Shown: positions 45,254 through 57,223, numbered from the stretch's first letter. The stretch is 64,000 nt of DNA from Rhynchosporium graminicola (GCA_900074885.1 FJUW01000006.1:428856-492855); one strand, 5' to 3'. The notes: generated by a model from the sequence alone, not told the origin. Numbers and translations are program-made.

Positions 45254-47421
45254 CTAAGGACTTCTCAAGTCAAAAAAGTCGAGTTTCCTGACAACATCTC
45301 CGACATCTTCGTCCGGTGACCCTTCCTTTCTCGCAGTAACCTCTTCCATACCGGTTTTCTCCACCCCGTTCACCCCATCTCCAACTTTCGAAGCTTTATA
45401 CAACTGATACTCCTTCCCTACCAAGCCCATAACAACCTTTTGCGGACTTCCCGGATTCTCCTCTTTCACCCTCTTCATATTCTCCTTCACAAAACGCTGA
45501 TACTCACTAATCTTCACCCCTCCCCCAGCATCAACTCTTGGCACAGGCTTGACCTGCACCAACTTACTCTTACAAGTCCCACACTGATGTTTCTTCGGAT
45601 CCACGCTCTTACTATGCCTCTTGAACAGCACACCACACCTCTCGTTCGTACAACTCCACACGTACTTGTAATCGATCTCGTAACTATGTTTCGTCGTAAC
45701 CTCGATCCCTCGATCCCCGAAATGGCGCGAGCATTTCGCGGCCCAGACCTTGAATTCTTTGCCGTGTGGGTTGGTTTTGATGCCGCTGACCATGAAGTTT
45801 GCCAGATGGCAGAACTCGTGCGCGATGACGTTCAGAAGGCGATGTTCGTCGTCGATTACTTTTTCGGCGAGTTCGATGGCGGCATGGTGCCGGTAAATCG
45901 TTGTCCCTATCGGTGCGCTGGTTGAGGATCTGATGGTCTCGCGTTTCCAATTCGCGCGGCCGGCGGTGGTGTTGAGTTTCTTGCTCCAGATGATTTTGAC
46001 GCCCCCTGTAGAGGAGGAGAGGCGCGCTATTTCGCCGTTGGTGATTGTGGTGTCGAGCTCGGCTAGGAATGATTCTGCTAATGCGTGTTTAGATTGCGAG
46101 AATGCTTTTTTGGCTTCTTTTGCAACACGGTCTTGTTTGGTAGGGCTTTTCTCGGGCGAGGATTGCGGCGAGATATCTTCTGCAGGCTTTGGCTTTGGGA
46201 AGAGGATTTTCTGGGGGGAGTACTCGTCGTTCCAGTCGTTTACTACGTCTTGTTGCCAGAAGGTGTCCATGCTTTGTCGGTGCGGTGTTGATGGAATACG
46301 GGGAAATTGCTTTTTGGGAGATTGTAGTTTTCGGGGCTGCAGTTCTGGGCTTCTGGGTGGTGTTGCAAATCGGATTTCTTTGGACACTTTTCTCGGTTTC
46401 CTTTCCGAGGGAGAGCTGGAAAGATGTCAGTGAATATATCAGGAAATGAAGGTTGGCATACGTACTAGCTGAGCGTGAAAGGATCCTCGAGATCGGATGT
46501 CAGCATGTCTTGTTTGGTAGTCGTCTTTGATGGCTTTGTTGGTTTCGTTTTGAATCCATCATCAGGTATTTTCGAAGCTGTCAATGGCGGAAGGTTCTCC
46601 TCTTCGTAGTCATCTAAGATGTTCTTGAGATCCCTAGATCTTTTCCCCGAGTTTTGGAACACATCATCCTCAAAATTCAACTTTCCCATTTGAAGTTCCA
46701 AATCTTCAGATTCCGAATCCTCGAGAACTGCGGGTCGCCTTCTTCCCTGGACTAGTTTCCTGACGGATCTCGGAGGTCGAGGCGGCGACTCAATAACAGA
46801 CTCATTCTCCAGGATAATACCATCATCCACAATGAAATCCGAAAGTCCAGAAGCTCCTTCAAACTCCTCCGAATCCGATTCAAGATCAATCACTTTCCTC
46901 GTAGGTGCTTTCAGCTTCTCCTTCGGAACAACTTTCTTCGACGGGCTTTCCTGCTTCCTTGACTCGACCGTCTCCTGCGCATCCTGTCCACCAGACCCCA
47001 GTCGCGACACATCCTCCGAGTCAACATCTGGGACTTGCTTCCTGACTAGTTTCTGTCTCCGTGGTTCGATCTTAACAACCCATTTTGTCACACCAGAAAC
47101 CTCTTTGCTCGAAGCCGAAGTAGCCAAAGGACGTAAAAGCGGATTTTCAGACGTCTGATTCAGGATCCGTTTCTTCGGTCTCATCCTCACAACCTCCTCA
47201 TCGTCTTTCCTCCTGGCTGTAATTCTAGATCCCTCCACCCTAATCTTAGCTATTTCGTCTCTTCGTTTTGTTGCGTTCGAAGGTTCCTCCCGAGTCTCAT
47301 TTGTTTGCACTGATTTGCCTCGGCGCGGTCTCGAAGCTGTATTCCCCGAGACAGGTTTGCGATTCGCGATGGCCGCAATATCCGGGAACTCATCTTCGCT
47401 ATCCTCAACCAATCTCGCCAT
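45254..47421 (-). CDS. SprT-family metalloprotease, GCNA-like
   Basis: Two exons on the minus strand: 46466-47421 and 45254-46415 (50-nt intron), 705 aa. Residues 1 to about 420 are disordered and highly charged, with acidic patches such as LEDSESEDLELQ and VIDLESDSEEFEG that could act as SUMO-interacting motifs. The SprT domain starts near residue 425; the zinc-binding HEFCH motif is at 518-522. A zinc ribbon follows (C574, C579, C597, C600), then a short HMG-box-like piece, EYQRFVKENMKRVKEENP, near 625. This order (acidic IDR, SprT, zinc ribbon, HMG-like) matches GCNA/ACRC proteins, which act on DNA-protein crosslinks, rather than SPRTN or Wss1. The function is inferred from the family. Confidence 0.85.
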
Positions 47422-47838
47422 TGTCGTATATCGATGTTCTGATCACGGGGAGCTTGGAAGTTCGCGAGATTCTTGTTTAACGTTTACTAGGTAGAGTATT
47501 GGCCGAGCAACGATAACGAGAAGATCAACATTCATGATTGGCTGGACCTTTGCGAAGAGCTGTGATTCAGGATGCAATATATTCAATTGAAATATCAAAT
47601 CGTATGTCAAGAGAACCCAAAGTCAAGTTTTGTACTGTAAGTTTGTGTACTCAGATCACAAATTGAATAAATAATAGAAAGGCTATTAGTTGTTATCTTA
47701 CCCCGGATCAGGATCCCGAGCTCTTACCGAAGCAGAGCTACCCCGCCATGACATGACTCTCCCTACTACCTACAGATATTCCTTCCGGCTTAACGCCAGA
47801 TTCAAGTCCAATCCCTAATCAAAGCAAACTATCACAAA
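47422..47838. promoter_or_regulatory. Divergent promoter region of the SprT protease and HNT1
   Basis: About 417 bp between divergent start codons; no specific element is identified. Confidence 0.45.
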
Positions 47839-48703
47839 ATGGCAGCCTGTATATTCTGCAAGATCATCAAAGGTTCATGCATTCCGAATATTCTTCCTCG
47901 CTGCCAAAACCTTCAGTTGGCTGACATGATACCTATCACAACAGGCGATATCCCCTCCTTCAAGCTCTTCGAATCCGATAAAGTGCTCGCCTTCCTCGAT
48001 ATCAATCCTCTCAGTAGAGGACACGCTGTAAGCCATCCAGTTACTCCTCGAGATCAAATCGCCACTACACCTCGATATTTCCGACCTCAATACCAACCAG
48101 CTCTCGATAAATCCAGGGTACCAGTTTTGTTACAGTTACAAGATAGCTAGCTGACTTGCACCTCCCCTCATAGCTCGTCATCCCCAAGCACCACGGAGAG
48201 AAATTACTGGATATCCCCGATGACCAATTGTCCGAGATTCTGGTACGAGATGTCCCTTGCAGGCAGGCAAACTGCAGAATAATCTACCTACCTATTCAAT
48301 GAAGGGCACGGGGATCGAGATAGCCAGAGCCCGTCAATTTGCTAACGGTGATCGTCTGGTGATACAGCCAGTAGTCAAGAAACTCGTCAAAGCAACCGGA
48401 GCAGAGAACTACAACATCCTACAGAACAATGGACGGATTGCGCATCAGGAGGTTGATCATGTAAGGATTTTCTGCTCAGTGCTTATGTACCTGCCATATC
48501 TGGGTGCTTCTGGGGTTGGCTCATTGTTTGGACGAGAGGAATTAGTGATTGAAGGCTAATGAGGACTGTTCTGATTATAGGTACACTTCCATATGATCCC
48601 GAAACCGAATCGAGAGGAAGGACTGTCGATTGGTTGGCCTCAGCAGAAGACGGATATGGATAAATTGAAGGATTTGCTGGCGGATATCAAGTCAAAGATG
48701 TGA
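47839..48703 (+). CDS. HNT1: HIT-family nucleotide hydrolase (Hnt1/HINT)
   Basis: Five short exons: 47839-47872, 47945-48027, 48174-48242, 48368-48460 and 48581-48703, giving 133 aa. The N-terminus is CIFCKIIKGDIPSFKLFES, with CxxC as in HINT proteins. ILQNNGRIAHQEVDH precedes the histidine triad H93-V-H95-F-H97, followed by MIPKPN. HINT/Hnt1 enzymes hydrolyse adenosine 5'-phosphoramidates. Every splice junction keeps the frame and the family sequence. The first exon is only 34 nt, so the ORF that begins here runs into intron sequence and is misleading. A TAGATG array lies just past the stop codon (48729-48754). Confidence 0.92.
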
Positions 48704-49091
48704 ACGATGGGTGGATTTTGGATTTGGAAGATGTAGATGTAGATGTAGATGTAGGTTTAGATCAATGTGGAGCGATGGAGTCTGGGGGAAGGGAGGAGTT
48801 GCATGAATCAGTCGGGGTGGGTGGTATGGCCTGGCTTGGAAAAGCATTTGAGAACGGCTGAACGGACCCTCGGGTTGGCCAAAGAGAACATCTGAAATTA
48901 ACATGTTCGTGAATTCTGAGCTTGCGTTTATATGCCCCTAGGCCAATGTCTTAATGCATCTATCCTATGCCATGTAGCCTGTCATCACTACATCTATATT
49001 TCTGTTGTACAAATTCGTCTTTCCTCGTTAAGATCTATTCCCAAGCCCCTTCTTGCCTATGGCCATTTCTCATCCCAAGCGCAGCCCAGCA
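48704..49091. other. Convergent intergenic region
   Basis: About 390 bp between the 3' ends of HNT1 and the CRAL-TRIO gene. It begins with an ATGTAG hexamer array (48729-48754). No gene is seen. Confidence 0.5.
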
Positions 49092-51089
49092 TTAGTCTAT
49101 ATCATCCGCCGAGGTAACACCAGGTGTCGTCCCATTGGTAGGAACGGCAGCAACCGTCTCCTTTCCAGGATAGAACTGCAGCTTCCCGCCCTGCTGGATC
49201 AAGCCTACTCTATCGTAAATACTCCTCGCTCTGACATACGGATCCAGTTTCCAGTAATCACCCCTCAGACCATTAGCCAACTCATGTCTCTTCGTCTTGA
49301 CAGCTGCCACATCACCACTTCCGTTGATCCAATCCAGCGTGGCGTTCTCGTATTCGCTGACCAGAGCCTCTCGGCTTTGGAGTAATTTGTCACGAGTGGT
49401 GGTGTCTTTCATGAGATCGTTCTCTCCAGGTACAGGCTCGATATATGCGTATGACCAGTCTTCGGAGCCATCGAGTTCTTTGATGATCTGGGATGCGGGT
49501 ACGAAGGCTTCCATTTCGGATTTGGTGTTGGTGAATTGAACTTTGCTTGCTACAACGGGGTCGAGCCATCCCCGAATGATCTTCCAGATTCCTGCTTTGG
49601 TAAGTATGATGTTTATGCAGTGTAGAGGGGAGACATACCTTGGAAAACCCACGGAGCTTTGTGGACGAGGACTACACCGAGGGACTCGGGGTAGTTTGCC
49701 TCGAAACACTTGATCATGAATTTGACTGGAGCGTAATCCTGAGGCAAACGTGAGCGAGGATCAAGATTCAGCATGAATTGGGAAAACGTACCATATTTGC
49801 CAGAGAGAATCCCGTCATATCAAAAACAATACACTAAATCAGAGTCAGCTTTCGGACTCCACTCCAGCCAGTAAACTCGGACTTACAGCTGTGTCAACAG
49901 GAGGAGACAAGATCATTCGAGCAGACTCTATCACGAAAACCGTGTACCTCTCCAGACTCTCCTCGCTCTGTTCACCCTGCTTGTGTAACCTTACGCGAAC
50001 AAAGCACATCGGTCTCCCATCCTTATCCATTCCATGCAAGAAACTTTTCCCCAAACGCATCTGCGCGAGGAAGTCATGCCCCAACTTTTTCTTCACCGGA
50101 TCACTGCCATTTGCATCTTCCAAAGAGCCAAGTTCTCCGTTCTTCATGATATCATCATCCACATGTACTTCTGACGATCTCCACCTCATGGTAGATACCA
50201 TCATCACCAATGCCTTTTCTACATCCCATTTTCTCGCCCTCAAGAATCTCAACAGAAGAGCGTCAGGGTGGTCATGCTTCACCATGCTCCAGAAAGTCGC
50301 CCTAAGTGACTCTGGAGACATATTGGCTAAAGCATCATGGAATTCCTTCGTTTGCCCGTATTTATCGTCCTCGGGGTTTACCTTTGTAGAGGGTGAGTTC
50401 TCGTCATCCTTCTTTCTAAACATTGATAATCGCTTCTTTTTTGGCGTCTTCGAATCGGTTGTGTCTGATCTGGCTCTTCCAGTTTCGCTAATTATATCGC
50501 TCACATCCTTCTCAAGTAGACCAAAGACTCGAAGCACTGCGACCCAGAATTGCTTGAGTGATTCCTCTTGTTCTGCTGTCAAGGTCCCTGGTCGCCCGGC
50601 AAGTGCTTCTCCTGTCATTTTTGCAATATCGCTTTCCGTACCGACTCTTGGTTCTCGGGGTATGTCTGTAGACAGTGATTCCTCCTTAGGACTCCCACTA
50701 CTGCCGGAAATAGAAGCAAAGAAGACCACAACAGCACAGAAGAAGACAACGGCGGCAGAGGACGAAAGGCTGGATTTTAGAGGTTGTGTGATGTATCCAC
50801 TGGTCTTGTGATGAACATTCGCCAAGAGTTGTCGTTGTGGCTTAATTGCAAAGTGCTTACTGCCACTGTGAGAGGTGGGAAAGCTGGTAGAGATTGGTCT
50901 TGCGCCGCAATGCAATGATGCGTACAACCTTGGACCTTGACTTTCCGGGAATACGAAGGTTGACGACGATGTTCGATTTCTACTGCAGGAATGTACGCTG
51001 AACAGGGAGGAGAGCCGCGAGTTTTTGAGTCGAGTCCGGCGCAATAGAACTGGTTTGAACAGTTGGATTGCTGACAGGGTCATGGACAA
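49092..51089 (-). CDS. CRAL-TRIO (Sec14-like) lipid-transfer protein with predicted presequence and membrane helix
   Basis: Four exons on the minus strand: 49887-51089, 49792-49833, 49639-49738 and 49092-49591, with introns of 53, 53 and 47 nt, giving 614 aa. The first about 35 residues are Arg-rich with few acids, like a mitochondrial targeting signal. Residues 111-127 are a hydrophobic helix (SAAVVFFCAVVVFFAS). The CRAL-TRIO N-terminal helices are at about 276-302 (ALLLRFLRARKWDVEKAL), and the lipid-binding domain follows (GRPMCFVRVRLH; CIVFDMTGFSLANM across exons 1-2; LVHKAPWVFQGIW). Sec14 relatives move phosphatidylinositol and other lipids; the Csr1/Sfh2 group is the nearest guess, but I cannot place it firmly. 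Organelle targeting is inferred from composition only. The extended N-terminus is unusual for soluble Sec14 proteins. Confidence 0.88.
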
Positions 51090-52013
51090 TGAAGGATGAA
51101 GATTTGGTCCTGTGGAGGGAGCTCGAGGGAGGTAGAGGCGGGGGCGGGGTGTTGGTATGATGCGAGGTATTGGATTGGAAGCTTAAGGTAAGCTGGTCAG
51201 GACCAATCTTACATGCCAGGACGGTAACTGACTGAATCGGAGAATGGAGATCACTGGGCAGACCTGGTCTCGCTCAAGGTCAAGATCCAGATCCGATAGT
51301 GAGTGTTATGTTGTGTCGGAGTATCGAGCAGAGGATGGATGGCTTTGTTCTGCCCTGCCCTGCCCTGCCCTGCCCTGGTGCTCTCAGCTTGATCCTTCCC
51401 CTCCCCTTCCCTCCCGGTCTTGCCGCTTCAAGTTATCGGGATCTTGGCATACGTCTGTCTACCTACAGTAAGGTATCTACTTGCACGAAAGTACTTGCTT
51501 GTGAAGGGGAGCGGTTGAAGTAAGCTTGGAGTCATAAGGAGGTAGGTAGACACATGGCAATTAAAGTGAAATATGCAAAGCCTGCGAAGAAGATTCACAT
51601 TGCGATTCTATCTACTCGTTGGAGACTACTACGTACCTAGCTCAAACCATACCTAATATCCGGTGGTTCAATTTATAAGCATGACTTTGTACTCGTAAAT
51701 AGACTTTCATTCGTTCCCGCAGCAAGTGGAGCTCTGACAAGGACGGGTAAACCATTTACTAGGTAGTTAGTTAGTGCCTTTCATCCTCTTATCAACGCGT
51801 GCTCCTATCAGTCAGAAACACAAACCGCGATTTCAGCAGAAGCGCATACCTCGCGAGTGCATCTACCTACCTACATAAAGCTTACAGTGAACAGGCGATG
51901 TAGTAGGACCGAACCTAGCACCGGCTTACATCCCACAATTTCAAATTTTCTCACGCTGTAAGACAACCCTCGAGGATCCAGGGCAACTTCACAGCTTCAA
52001 CGCGGGAAGAAAC
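51090..52013. promoter_or_regulatory. Divergent spacer of the CRAL-TRIO gene and DAM1
   Basis: About 920 bp holding both promoters. It contains a (CTGCC)5 array at 51349-51376 and several CTACCTAC motifs. No gene is seen. Confidence 0.45.
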
Positions 52014-52820
52014 ATGTCCTCCCGGACCCCCCAAGAAGCCTACAGCAGCGAAAAACGCCCCAACTCCTCGACCCGCCGCCCCATCTCGCGACCGACAACA
52101 CCTCTGCGGCCCTCCTCACGATCCTCTCTCCGCGAATCCGGCAAAGCCAGTTTACGAGGCGCATCCGATCTCCCACTCGAAGCATTCGAGCCCTCGTTTG
52201 CGGAACTCAATGATAGTCTTGCGGATCTGGACGCGAATTTCATGCATTTGGCTCTGTTGCAGGAGAGTTTGAGCAGGTTCAACAACAATTTCTCAAGCTT
52301 TTTATATGGCTTGAATATGAATGCTTTTTGTGTAGATTTTCCTGAGGTATGTTGGTGAATGGGTGGGGGAGGGGTATTTTATGGGGAAATGATATTGATG
52401 GTTCGTAGGCGCCTATTCCAGACTCCTTTAGGAGGGCTAGGGATCAGGAGGATAGATTGGGTAAGTCTAGAGAGATTCGTTCGGGGATTGTGCTAATGTT
52501 CACAGGACGTTCAACTGGTTCAGATAGATTTCATGGGGAAATTGACGGTGAGACAACCTTCCTGTAAGTCATTGCATTTGCAAATATCTTTTCTATAACT
52601 CTGGCTTACTCCTCCCAGGACGACAGATACCTCCTTCATCGACAATCCTCCTACATCGTCTAAAGCAACCTCAAAGTTCTCCACACCCGCTCCGGCTTCG
52701 AGGACCGGTGGTCGAGGAGGCTCAGCGCCTTCAGGCAGAGGAGGGGCGGCGCGAGGAGGTTTGCGTGGAACGCGGGGTAGTGGTCTTGCAAGAGCTACGA
52801 AAGGTCTTAGCGTGAAGTGA
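52014..52820 (+). CDS. DAM1: DASH/Dam1 kinetochore complex subunit Dam1
   Basis: Four exons: 52014-52346, 52409-52460, 52506-52563 and 52619-52820, giving 214 aa. A Ser/Arg/Pro-rich N-terminus precedes the conserved Dam1 core at residues about 55-115: FAELNDSLADLDANFMHL, then SFLYGLNMNAFCVDFPEAPIP. The C-terminus is a Gly/Arg-rich tail (GGRGG, RGGLRGTRG). Dam1 is a subunit of the fungal-specific DASH ring that couples kinetochores to spindle microtubules. All junctions are canonical GT-AG. Its 3' end lies 110 bp from the convergent BUD20. Confidence 0.93.
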
Positions 52821-52930
52821 ATGCCCTCGAAGCAAGATATACTCCATAATGAAACAGAGATACCCTCGAAATGACGCTTAGCGGTCATTTCTTTTAGCAA
52901 CGTATGCAACATAGTTTCGAATATCGATGT

Positions 52931-53451
52931 TCAGGTCGTGTCGTCCACCATGATAGAGTTCTCCATCTCTACTTCCACATCTTTGGTATTCTCTTTAGCT
53001 GCCATTTTCGGTCCATTGTCCGGGGCGCCGAGTCCAATCGCAGCTTCGGCTTCCCTTTGCGTATATGGTTCAACCTTCAATGCTTTGACTCTGTATAAAG
53101 TTAGACGTGAATATTTCCGACCATCGCAGAATTCCGCACTGTCTCTTGTGTGTACTACCCTTGCGATGAGTGACCATGGCATGCTCGCTTTCGAACCATT
53201 TTGCGCATTCCACACAGTAGTATTCGCCCAGGCCTGGTAGATCTTCTGGCGCCTTGCTGTTCTTATGTGCTAGGAGATGCTTTTGGTCGGCTATGTCGGT
53301 GTGAATTTGATCCAAGTCTCTGTACAAAGTGAGTGAGCAAGTGCCTTTCTTCAAAGTATCCCAATGTGAGAGATTTAAATAATATGCGGGATAGAAAATA
53401 CCTCAAACGTCTCCGAGTCTTCGTCTTGGTTTTCTTCTGTGGGATACCCAT
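52931..53451 (-). CDS. BUD20: C2H2 zinc-finger ribosome assembly factor Bud20 (ZNF593-like)
   Basis: Three exons on the minus strand: 53402-53451, 53140-53319 and 52931-53090, giving 129 aa. A basic N-terminus (KKTKTKTRRRLRDLDQI) leads into DLPGLGEYYCVECAKWF and a single C2H2 finger of the U1-like type (C-x2-C ... H-x5-H), then KRQVKALKVEPYTQ, all typical of Bud20. Yeast Bud20 shuttles with pre-60S ribosomal subunits and helps their export. The second donor is GTGCGG, weaker than usual, but the join restores the conserved KRQVKALK. The acidic tail ends in VDDTT. Confidence 0.93.
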
Positions 53452-54240
53452 ATTTGCTAATGTCGTAGCAGATAGGTCCAGGTAGGTAGGGTATGCGAGG
53501 CTGAAGAATTGTGCTGGATCTCGGTCTGGTCAAAATTGTAAAATCTTTCGGCGCCGCATCCCTTGAGCTAGAGACGGAAACGGAAAGGCGCACATTTCTC
53601 AAGTGGTCTGCAGGTCTTGCAAAACTTCTGCAGCGGCCCCACCCAGCCTCGTTCTGTGGTTTCTGGCCGAGAGGCGAGCTGCGCTTCAGCGGAAGACGCC
53701 GAGTATGGCGAAAGTCGGCTGGGTCAAATGAGATTACCTGCTACTCATTTTTGCTTCTCTAACCTTGTGAATGAATGATTTGAAAAGTATGAATCGATAT
53801 TTTTCTAATGGTATATGGCAGCTCAGATATGATTTTTTTTTTAAAGCGATTAGCAGACAGTTCTGGTTTGTCGCAGAATGAGGAGAATGTAAATCACCTG
53901 CCAAGCTCACCCATAGCAGCTTACTCCACATCCACAGCTACTACTACTTACTGATTGGTCGTTCAACAGCATTACAGCCCTGGGACCTACTACTTGTAAG
54001 TACCTACTCCCTAGGCATCGAGACTCCTCATCTTCAATGCCACAAGCTAAACGAATCAGAGAGCTTCCAAAGATCGCGTAGCCCAAAGGTTGCTTTCACC
54101 CCGCTCATGATTGGTTCATTCGGTTCTCGGTGCGGGACCAAGGGAAGCCCGCCAGGTTATCTTGTTTGTGTTCTTGAGCTTCGTTTTCGACCTGCCTCTC
54201 TTCTTCCTCCTTCAACACCACACCTACCTCTCCACTCATC
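53452..54240. promoter_or_regulatory. Divergent promoter region of BUD20 and aconitase
   Basis: About 790 bp. Two CCAAT boxes on the minus strand (ATTGG at 53954-53958 and 54110-54114) lie upstream of the aconitase start. No gene is seen; an 83-codon frame at 53511-53762 is rejected. Confidence 0.5.
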
Positions 54241-57223
54241 ATGCTTTCTTCCTCGCGACAGCTCTTCGCTGCTACCCAGCGCCGGGCAATTGCCCATGGC
54301 ATCCGTCGTATGGCTACTGTCAGCGATGCACCGCTCGACCGCAAGGTTCCTCAGAATATTCACGAGCCAAACAACATGATCAACTACAAGAAGATGTCCG
54401 AGAACCTTGCCATTGTCCGCTCCAGACTAAATCGCCCTCTCGCATACGCCGAGAAAATTCTCTACTCCCATCTTGACGATCCTCACGGTCAAGAGATCGA
54501 GCGTGGTGTCTCCTACTTGAAGCTCCGACCGGATCGGGTCGCATGTCAAGACGCCACAGCTCAAATGGCCATCCTCCAGTTCATGTCGGCTGGTATGCCA
54601 TCAGTCGCAAACCCAACAACCGTTCACTGTGATCATTTGATTGAGGCACAGACTGGTGGTGCTAAGGATCTTGCCCGCGCCCAGGATATCAACAAGGAGG
54701 TTTACGACTTCTTGTCTTCATCTTGCGCGAAGTACAATATTGGTTTCTGGAGACCTGGATCTGGTATCATTCATCAGATCCTCCTTGAGAACTATGCTTT
54801 CCCCGGTGGTCTCTTGATCGGTACTGATTCGCACACTCCCAATGGTGGTGGTTTGGGCATGGCAGCTATTGGTGTTGGTATGAACTTCCCGATTCAATCC
54901 TAATGTAAGAAGTGTACTGATAACAAAACAGGTGGAGCTGATGCTGTCGATGTCATGGCCAACCTTCCCTGGGAACTAAAGGCACCAAAGGTTATCGGTG
55001 TTAAGCTTACTGGATCACTATCTGGCTGGGCTACACCAAAAGGTATGTACATCTGCAGCCACTAATATCCAATATACTGACATGATCATAGATATCATGT
55101 ATGTATCATCCCCTTCACATCGGATCAGTTTGATACTGGTCACAATTTCGAAACGTTTGAAAGTTCTTTACACTAACTTCCTCTTCGATGTCGGCTTGCT
55201 GGCATTTTAACTGTTAAGGGTGGGACTGGTAAGTGATTCCTCATTCAAGACCATCAAGAGAACCATTTGCTAACTCTTCAACAGGTGCCATAATTGAATA
55301 CTTGTACGTTGGATTCTCCTTCCCTATGTCATTAGACATTTCCGCGACATTGCATATCCATATCACAAAACCTCTTGGTGATATGTGCACAAATCCTTCA
55401 CATGTCACTTACAGGCTTTATGATATCGCATACAATGTCGCAGAATATTCTCAGGACATTGCTAATTTCATTATAGTGGTGAAGGCACAAACGCGATTTC
55501 TGCGACAGGTTAGCCATTCCTCCTACTATCATCTTAAGGTAGCTTTTGCTAACTATATTCGCAGGAATGGGTACTATCTGTAGGTATAGTCCTCGAAATT
55601 GTTATCCAGAGCTAACAGAACAGGTAACATGGGTGCTGAAATTGGTGCAACTACGTCTCTCTTCCCCTTCAACGACCGCATGTTCGATTATCTTGCAGCT
55701 ACCAAGAGAACAAATATTGGTGAATTTGCTCGCACCTATGCACAGGAACTTCGCGCAGATGAGGGCACTCAGTACGATGAAGTGATCGAGATCAACCTCT
55801 CTGAGCTCGAGCCACACATCAATGGTCCATTCACTCCCGATCTTGCCACTCCGATCTCGAAGTTCAGCGCGGCTGTTAAGGCCAACAACTGGCCTGAGGA
55901 ATTGAAGGTTGGTTTGATCGGCTCCTGCACAAACTCCTCGTACGAGGATATGTCCCGTGGAGCTTCGATTGCCCGAGATGCTTTGGATCACGGAGTCAAG
56001 GCCAAGTCACTCTTCACTGTCACCCCAGGATCGGAGCAAATTCGCGCCACAATCGAGCGCGATGGTCAACTCCAGACATTCGAGGAATTCGGCGGCATGG
56101 TTCTGGCTAACGCCTGTGGACCTTGCATTGGTAGGATTTGATCCACTCGGTCTTTTTGACACATACTAATAGTTTCCCAGGTCAATGGGACCGTAAGGAT
56201 GTCAAGAAAGGAGAAGCCAACTCCATCATCTCCTCTTACAACCGTAATTTCACTGGACGTAACGATGCCAACCCAGCCACCCACTCCTTCGTCGCCTCTC
56301 CCGATGTCGTAGTCGCGATGACTATTGCCGGGTAAGTCAGTAGAAAAGTGTCAAGTTCTTGCAAGATATATTAATAAATTGCTGGTAGATCCCTCCACTT
56401 CAACCCTCTCACCGACAAGTTGAAGGACAAGGACGGAAAGGAGTTCCTCTTGTCCCCACCAACAGGAGCCGCTCTTCCTGACAGAGGATATGACCCAGGA
56501 CAGAACACCTACCAAGCACCCCCTGAGGTCCGCTCATCTATCAATGTTGCTGTCTCCCCTACCAGTGACAGACTACAACTTCTCGAGCCTTTCACCGCAT
56601 GGAACGGACAAGACTTTACAGATGTGCCCATTTTGATCAAGTGCCAAGGCAAGACCACCACTGATCACATCTCGATGGCCGGCCCTTGGTTGAAGTATCG
56701 TGGACATTTGGACAACATCTCCAACAACATGTTGATTGGCGCCACCAACGCCGCCAACGGAGAGGCTAACAAGGTCCAGAACTTTACCACTGGAGAATTC
56801 GATGCAGTCCCCGCCACTGCCCGAGACTACAAGAAGAAGGGCATTCCTTGGGTAGTTATCGGTGACTGGAACTATGGAGAGGGAAGCTCGAGAGAACACG
56901 CTGCTCTGGAGCCTAGACATTTGGGAGGTATTGCGATTATCACGCGCTCGTTCGCCCGAATCCACGAGACCAACTTGAAGAAGCAAGGTATGCTTCCATT
57001 GACTTTCATCGACCCTGCGGATTACGACAAGATCCAGCCAAACGACAAGGTTGATTTGCTCGCTACCGAGATTGCTGTTGGCAAGCCGATGACCCTCAGA
57101 GTGCACCCCAAGGACGGAAAGACATTTGATATCAAATTGGCACACACATTCAACGCGCCACAGATTGAGTGGTTCAAGAATGGATCGGCTTTGAACACCA
57201 TGGCTAAGGCTCATGCGTCGTAA
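54241..57223 (+). CDS. ACO1: Mitochondrial aconitate hydratase
   Basis: Proposed ten exons: 54241-54877, 54932-55042, 55092-55098, 55188-55228, 55285-55303, 55477-55508, 55565-55579, 55624-56130, 56181-56331 and 56389-57223, giving 784 aa, the usual length. An Arg-rich mitochondrial presequence occupies residues 1 to about 30. The [4Fe-4S] ligands are present: Cys in GSCTNSS and two in ACGPCIG. The substrate motif GTDSHTPN and the C-terminal [10 protein letters not shown] are intact. It isomerises citrate to isocitrate in the TCA cycle. Four internal exons are tiny (7, 19, 32 and 15 nt). The intron after the 7-nt exon has no AG acceptor in range: length and frame require exon 4 to begin at 55188 after TTCG, giving ICRLAGIL where IILK(L/V)AGIL is expected. 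All other introns are GT-AG. Confidence 0.92.

Noticed and set aside
54241..57223. Aconitase as a pseudogene because of the missing acceptor
   Set aside because: All catalytic and iron-sulfur residues are intact, no stop or frameshift occurs elsewhere, and total length is normal; a single splice-site oddity or sequence error is more likely.
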